In this document: positions 29,969-33,542 of the stretch, piece after piece
Numbering within the stretch: position 1 is the stretch's first letter
Layout of the letters: each line of letters opens with the position of its first letter
Source of the DNA: a virus
Virus record (IMG/VR): IMGVR_UViG_3300023184_002554
Coordinates: 1 to 33,542 of that record
Strand: one strand, 5' to 3'
Length of the DNA: 33,542 nucleotides
Notes under the pieces: generated by a model
The model's database searches: none
The model's input: the letters and a program-made list of their open reading frames with translations, nothing else
What the model was told of the DNA's origin: nothing
Translations under genes and position numbers: made by a program

Positions 29969-31488
29969 AAAAGTTTAGAGAATTATCAGAAGAACTAACA
30001 CCATCTTCAAAACCAGAACCTGGTCGTGAAGCAGTTGGTGGTAGATTTCAATCCTCTGCACCAAAGAGACCTACTAAACCTGCGCCAATCGTAACATCAG
30101 AAGAAATTGTTTCTGAAATTGTTATGCCTCAAGTTAAAAGTGATTTGGGCGCTCTTGATAAAACATCTTTTGTTAAAAAACATGGCGTTACAAAATCTGT
30201 GGCTAAACAAAGAGTTGCAGAAGCAAAAGATGAAGAAGAATATGGTTACGAAGGTGACATGGCAATGAATCAGTTAAAGACTATTATTCGTCATTCAGAA
30301 TATCTTATGGATATGATGAAGCCTGATACCGATTTGCCAGAGTGGGTTCAATCTAAAATTACTCTTGCAGCCGATTACATTCAAACTTCATGTGATTACA
30401 TGACTTCAGAAATGAATGAGGCAAAAGAAATGGGTGATGACCCAACTGGTGATGTTCCACCTCGAAACCTTACTGTTAAAAAAGGTAAGACTGTTGCTGC
30501 TGGTCCTGTAACAGAGGCAACATCTGCTGCTGTTCGTATGCAACGTGCATTGGATAGAATCAAACAAAGTCGTGAAGCATCTGAAAAAAGAGCACAAGAA
30601 TTGTTGAAACCAAAACAACCAACTCAACCAGTTCAAAAAGAAGAAGTTGATGAATCATACGATGGTCCAAGAGGTGACAAGTTAATGGCTCGTTCTCATG
30701 CAGCATACAAAGCTGGTGACAAAGAAACTTCTACTCGAGCACATCAATTGGCTAAAAAAGCTGGAGAAAAATACAGAAGTAATCCAGAAAACAGAGAAAA
30801 GGCAATCAGACACATAATGTCTGGCGCAAAAGCCGACTACAATAAACCAGGAAGAAATTGGACAGGTGATTCTGTTGAATATCCAGAAGATACAAATGTT
30901 ATGAGTGAAGGTCGTCCATCACAACGCCATCCACTAGAAGGACATGAGTATCACAAAAAGTCTGATGAAGCATTGATTCACATTGCCAAAGATGCACATG
31001 CGGCAGCTGAAGCAATGAAAGGTCACAACACTACTGCCGAAAACAAGTATCGTGACCAAGCAAATGATTCTGCAACAGTAAGACACTATCGTAAAACACA
31101 CGGTATGCAAGATTGGTACAAAAAGAAGTATGGTCATGTAAATGAATCATTCAGACCTATGGATGAACCAAATATGAATTTGTCGATTCAGGCTCGTCAA
31201 AAGAAAGCTGATGACAACAAACCACCATTTGATGGTCCATATAAAAAGACAACAGGTGTTGTAACAGATAAATCTGGTGCAAAACACGGTCCAATGTCAG
31301 TTGCAAGAAATCTTGCTAGACAAGCCTTGAAAAAACAAGCATCTAAAATGTCTGTCAAAGAAAGCCTTGAAGAATCTCGTAAAGCAGAAATTGTAAAAGA
31401 GATTATGAAAAAAGGCAAGAAGTCAGAAGAAAACAAATTTCAGGCCGAACCTGAACTAGGTACTACAGTTGTCAAGGCAGACAATTAA
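29965..31488 (+). CDS. Mosaic head-internal protein, 507 aa
   Basis: It starts MKKFRELSEELTPSSKPEPG, a tag-like N-terminus with a Glu-ended site. It is built from separate blocks joined by disordered linkers: YEGDMAMNQLKTIIRHSEYL with PEWVQSKITLAADYI (about 93-140), a block recurring in related phages; MARSHAAYKAGDKETSTRAH with NPENREKAIRHIMSG; HPLEGHEYHKKSDEALIHIAK with a His-rich helix; and a basic end. VKESLEESRK near the C-terminus repeats the tag pattern. This layout suggests a packaged protein assembled from shared modules. It overlaps the previous gene by 4 bp. Function unknown. Confidence 0.6.
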   Translation: MKKFRELSEELTPSSKPEPGREAVGGRFQSSAPKRPTKPAPIVTSEEIVSEIVMPQVKSDLGALDKTSFVKKHGVTKSVAKQRVAEAKDEEEYGYEGDMAMNQLKTIIRHSEYLMDMMKPDTDLPEWVQSKITLAADYIQTSCDYMTSEMNEAKEMGDDPTGDVPPRNLTVKKGKTVAAGPVTEATSAAVRMQRALDRIKQSREASEKRAQELLKPKQPTQPVQKEEVDESYDGPRGDKLMARSHAAYKAGDKETSTRAHQLAKKAGEKYRSNPENREKAIRHIMSGAKADYNKPGRNWTGDSVEYPEDTNVMSEGRPSQRHPLEGHEYHKKSDEALIHIAKDAHAAAEAMKGHNTTAENKYRDQANDSATVRHYRKTHGMQDWYKKKYGHVNESFRPMDEPNMNLSIQARQKKADDNKPPFDGPYKKTTGVVTDKSGAKHGPMSVARNLARQALKKQASKMSVKESLEESRKAEIVKEIMKKGKKSEENKFQAEPELGTTVVKADN

Positions 31489-31498
31489 TTCGTCATAA

Positions 31499-31506
31499 CA
31501 TAAATA
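31499..31506 (+). promoter_or_regulatory. Late promoter CATAAATA
   Basis: Matches the late consensus except for the first base. It lies 30 bp before the ATG at 31536, with AGGAG (31525-31529) 6 nt from the start. It stands in the only sizeable gap of this region (47 bp). Confidence 0.7.
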
Positions 31507-31535
31507 GATAACAAATTCACTTTTAGGAGAATAAA

Positions 31536-31892
31536 ATGGCTTTATGGTCAAATACAGACGCTAACACAAGTGCGCCAAAGTTCGGGCAAATTACCCCTGC
31601 TTACACAACTAGTGCTAACGGTCTAACAATGTATGCAAACACCGCAACTGGTGTATTCGTTGCTGGTGCTAACGTAGGTATTTTTGGTGTTGACACCAAT
31701 GAAATGGCAAACACAAGTCCTACTTCATTAGCAAGTCGTCCAGCACACGCTGGATGGGTATTACGCACCGCAGGTACAGGTGGTCGTGCAGGTCGTGTAA
31801 GAACCGAAGTTTTAGTTGCTATGGGTTCTATGACTGGTGACGGTTCTGCATCTGCAAACGATGATCCAATCTACGCAGATACAGCAGCATAA
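31536..31892 (+). CDS. Small virion structural protein, 118 aa
   Basis: It starts MALWSNTDANTSAPKFGQITP and carries GVFGVDTNE-like GIFGVDTNEMAN, AHAGWVLRTAGTGGRAGRV and EVLVAMGSMTGDG. This glycine-rich pattern is shared with a widespread small structural protein of T4-like aquatic phages. Codons here are noticeably richer in C than those of neighbouring genes (AAC, ACC, CGT, GCT), as expected for a highly expressed protein. It has its own late promoter and an excellent ribosome binding site. A capsid decoration or similar high-copy role is likely but not proven. Confidence 0.72.
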   Translation: MALWSNTDANTSAPKFGQITPAYTTSANGLTMYANTATGVFVAGANVGIFGVDTNEMANTSPTSLASRPAHAGWVLRTAGTGGRAGRVRTEVLVAMGSMTGDGSASANDDPIYADTAA

Positions 31893-32293
31893 TGAATTTC
31901 AAACAATATTTGGCCGAACTCAATACTGAGATGGGTCAAACAATTAAGGTGAACGATTCAGTCGATATTTCGGACCCACAAGTCCGTGATAAGATTAACG
32001 AACGCCTTAACCATGAGTTAACTGATTTGATTCTATCTCCAGAATCTGGTGTTCAGAAAATTCGTAAAGTGTTAATGTCTTTTGGTTTAGACATGCCAGC
32101 ACTTTACGATGCTGAACCAGAGGGTGATGAATTGGTTCTTGATGTAGAATCATTTGTCGGAGATGAACAGTTTTATCTTTATTTAATATATTACCTCGCT
32201 GATGATGGTCGTTATGATTTCTATGCTGAATTGACAGATGATGAAGGTCTAAACGAAATTATGTCTGACGAGGAGGAAGACGAAGAAGAATAA
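31892..32293 (+). CDS. Acidic protein with capsid-targeting-like start, 133 aa
   Basis: It begins MNFKQYLAELNTEMGQT, where YLAE fits the tag pattern. Middle VRDKINERLNHELTDLIL and GVQKIRKVLMSFGLDMPAL are amphipathic helices, followed by strands FYLYLIYYLADDGRYDFYAEL and an acidic tail DEEEDEEE. Acidic tails occur in prohead core and scaffold proteins. The start shares one base with the previous stop. Candidate core or assembly protein; no family known to me beyond conservation in related phages. Confidence 0.6.
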   Translation: MNFKQYLAELNTEMGQTIKVNDSVDISDPQVRDKINERLNHELTDLILSPESGVQKIRKVLMSFGLDMPALYDAEPEGDELVLDVESFVGDEQFYLYLIYYLADDGRYDFYAELTDDEGLNEIMSDEEEDEEE

Positions 32294-32295
32294 TA

Positions 32296-32685
32296 ATGTC
32301 CTTTGATGATTTGACCAATGACAACATACTGATTTATGCAGTTAAAGCTTATGATAAACCTAACTGCATAATGAGTGAGTTTAAAGAGGATATGAAAAGA
32401 TTCAACTATCTAAAACGACTATTCAAAAGATATCGTAAAGTGGGTGAATTGAGAGAACAATTAGTATTGAATCATTTAGTGGTAATATACAATGTTTTCG
32501 GTCCTGAGGTTGCTGCAAGATTATTGTTTTTCAAAATGGCGAAAGATGATTATCCTGCACTAAAAACTTACCTGTTGTTTTTGAGTTGTATGCCTGAAAG
32601 AGTAAAAGGCATCAAAGGGCAAGATATTATTTCTTCTGAGATTCCTGTTGATATGACTATTGCAGATGTACTGAGAACAAAATGA
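32296..32685 (+). CDS. Conserved late protein, 129 aa (DUF7207-like)
   Basis: It contains YAVKAYDKPNCIMSEFKEDMKRFNYLKRLFKRY, then ELREQLVLNHLVVIYNVFGPEVAARLLFFKM and LKTYLLFLSCMPERV, an all-helical protein conserved in T4-like aquatic phages next to head genes. The first block has the YDNP-type CxxxxF pattern of that family. It lies 2 bp after the acidic protein and overlaps the next gene by 4 bp. Function is unknown. Confidence 0.65.
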   Translation: MSFDDLTNDNILIYAVKAYDKPNCIMSEFKEDMKRFNYLKRLFKRYRKVGELREQLVLNHLVVIYNVFGPEVAARLLFFKMAKDDYPALKTYLLFLSCMPERVKGIKGQDIISSEIPVDMTIADVLRTK

Positions 32686-32891
32686 ACGAATTCAAAAAAG
32701 AATGTGGTGCAGGCTATTATTGGTGTTCAACCGATAAAGTCTGTAAACCTATACAAGAAGATGCACCAGCAATGTCTGCTGGTTCAGGCGCAGTCGCAGG
32801 TATCGGTATTGGTAAAGATGGTGAACCTGGTGTTAAAAGAAAAAAGGTTGCATCTTTTATCTCATACATGCGTAGAAAGGCACCAGTATAA
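32682..32891 (+). CDS. Small Cys-containing late protein, 69 aa
   Basis: The N-terminal CGAGYYWCSTDKVCKPI has three cysteines in 14 residues, then a Gly-rich GSGAVAGIGIGKDGEPGV, and a basic end KRKKVASFISYMRRKAPV. The Gly-rich motif GxVAGIGxGxxGEPGV recurs in head-associated proteins of related phages. The C-terminal FISYMRRK resembles the end of a packaged fragment. It shares 4 bp with the previous gene and 1 bp with the next. Function unknown. Confidence 0.6.
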   Translation: MNEFKKECGAGYYWCSTDKVCKPIQEDAPAMSAGSGAVAGIGIGKDGEPGVKRKKVASFISYMRRKAPV

Positions 32892-33337
32892 TGTGGATAT
32901 TGCAATGGTTACCTGATTGGATATTCTATGGGATTTTCTTTGCAGGTCTACTAGGTTTACTTGCAACATATGTAATGAAATTTATTCCGTTTGTATATGT
33001 GTATCGTACACCAATACAAGCGGTTTCTATATTGGCTATTGCAATCGGCACTTATATGTCAGGTGCAATATCCAATGAAGAAGCATGGCAGGCCAGAGTA
33101 AAAGAAATGGAAGCAAAAGTTGCTGCAGCAGAGGCAGAATCTCAAAAAGAGAATGTCAAAGTTGTAGAAAAAGTTGTGACCAAAACACAAATTGTTAGAA
33201 CCCGTGGTCAAGATATTGTTAAGTATGTTGACAGAGAAATTGTAAAGTATGACACAAAGTTTGCACCAGGCGGTGTATGTGAAATACCGAAAGAATTTAT
33301 CAAAGCATTAAATGATGCAGCCGAGGCACCAAAATGA
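32891..33337 (+). CDS. Inner-membrane spanin (Rz-like)
   Basis: A 148 aa protein. Residues about 10-30 (IFYGIFFAGLLGLLATYVM) and about 40-58 (TPIQAVSILAIAIGTYMSG) are hydrophobic, followed by a long coiled coil (EEAWQARVKEMEAKVAAAEAE, then VEKVVTKTQIVRTRG and IVKYVDREIVKYD) and the C-terminal VCEIPKEFIKALNDAA, a motif common at the end of Rz-like i-spanins. It would span the periplasm and pair with the lipoprotein encoded next to fuse the two membranes at lysis. Two membrane segments rather than one is less usual. Confidence 0.75.
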   Translation: MWILQWLPDWIFYGIFFAGLLGLLATYVMKFIPFVYVYRTPIQAVSILAIAIGTYMSGAISNEEAWQARVKEMEAKVAAAEAESQKENVKVVEKVVTKTQIVRTRGQDIVKYVDREIVKYDTKFAPGGVCEIPKEFIKALNDAAEAPK

Positions 33338-33542
33338 ATATGTTTAAATTACTTCTTCTGGTTGCATTTATTATTTTAGCATTTCTTGCAACTGGTTGTT
33401 CTACAACAGTACCAGTTACTGCTAAATTTCCTGATGTACCAGAAAGGTTGTTAGTAAAATGCCCTCAATTAGAAAAATTAGAAAACGAAGCAAAGTTATC
33501 AGACATAGGCAAAACGGTAACAAATAACTATACTACATACTA
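33334..33542 (+). CDS. Outer-membrane lipoprotein spanin (Rz1-like), 3' partial
   Basis: The ORF starts MNMFKLLLLVAFIILAFLATGC, a lipoprotein signal peptide with Cys22 in a lipobox-like ATGC, and continues STTVPVTAKFPDVPERLLVKC with a second Cys. The frame is still open at the window end (69 codons seen). It overlaps the Rz-like gene by 4 bp, with GAGG (33323-33326) 7 nt before the start. The arrangement and lipobox mark an o-spanin. It implies a Gram-negative host. Confidence 0.8.
   Translation, partial: MNMFKLLLLVAFIILAFLATGCSTTVPVTAKFPDVPERLLVKCPQLEKLENEAKLSDIGKTVTNNYTTY

Noticed and set aside
1-33542. tRNA genes, CRISPR arrays and insertion sequences
   Set aside because: No cloverleaf-like sequence, no regularly spaced repeats and no transposase or terminal inverted repeats were seen on either strand.

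Overview
The window is a stretch of an AT-rich T4-like myovirus genome (Caudoviricetes with T4-type replication and late-expression logic). Every supported gene lies on the + strand. The recognisable T4 orthologues are the sliding clamp (gene 45), clamp loader (44 and 62), RegA repressor, DNA polymerase (43), UvsX recombinase and replicative helicase (41). With hsp20, dCMP deaminase, a MazG-like enzyme and many small conserved ORFs, the set resembles T4-like phages of aquatic bacteria, for example marine cyanophages and their freshwater relatives. No photosynthesis gene is present here, so the host cannot be named. Genes overlap by 1-50 bp almost throughout, which suggests strong translational coupling. 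No tRNA, CRISPR array or insertion sequence was seen.

Layout. (a) 1-2753: the end of a DUF262-HNH nuclease, a small HTH protein behind a strong promoter with overlapping inverted repeats, a glycosyltransferase and a nucleotide diphosphohydrolase. (b) 2726-6192: the replication block 45-44-62-regA with small membrane or exported proteins between the core genes. (c) 6185-9320: hsp20 behind a leader hairpin, then nucleotide metabolism (dCMP deaminase, cytidylyltransferase-like, MazG-like) and several 57-74 aa proteins. (d) 9318-17057: DNA polymerase, a 2OG-Fe(II) hydroxylase-like protein, a membrane/coiled-coil protein, UvsX, helicase and a DUF4338-like protein. (e) 17041-20597: start of the late region, with T4-type TATAAATA promoters, an unknown protein, a ligase-like nucleotidyltransferase and a GIY-YIG homing endonuclease. 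(f) 20612-24496: a cassette of two glycosyltransferases, a radical SAM enzyme and two methyltransferases. (g) 24495-32891: virion and head-internal proteins. (h) 32891-33542: an i-spanin/o-spanin lysis pair, the second cut by the window end.

The most interesting signal is distributed. Five late proteins (starts 18203, 24541, 26964, 29965, 31892) begin with a short tag of the form MK/N-x-x-x-F/Y/L-L/I-x-E, which resembles the capsid-targeting sequence of T4 internal proteins, cleaved by the prohead protease after Glu. Two of the five are enzymes: a covalent nucleotidyltransferase of the ligase type, and an 808 aa protein joining a cytidylyl/adenylyltransferase-like domain to a zeta-toxin/polynucleotide-kinase-like P-loop domain with copies of a NEEFQ-x-x-L-x-E motif between its domains. 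I infer that this phage may pack and inject a nucleic-acid or NAD repair kit together with its DNA.

Other notable points are predicted leaderless transcripts (gene 43 and a small ORF at 6774), extended -10 promoters whose TGn is the stop codon of the upstream gene, a composite early/late promoter followed by a perfect 10-bp inverted repeat at 17041-17097, and an 88-codon ORF nested in another frame of the 808-codon gene behind an ideal ribosome binding site. All statements rest on reading the sequence and family knowledge; no searches were run.
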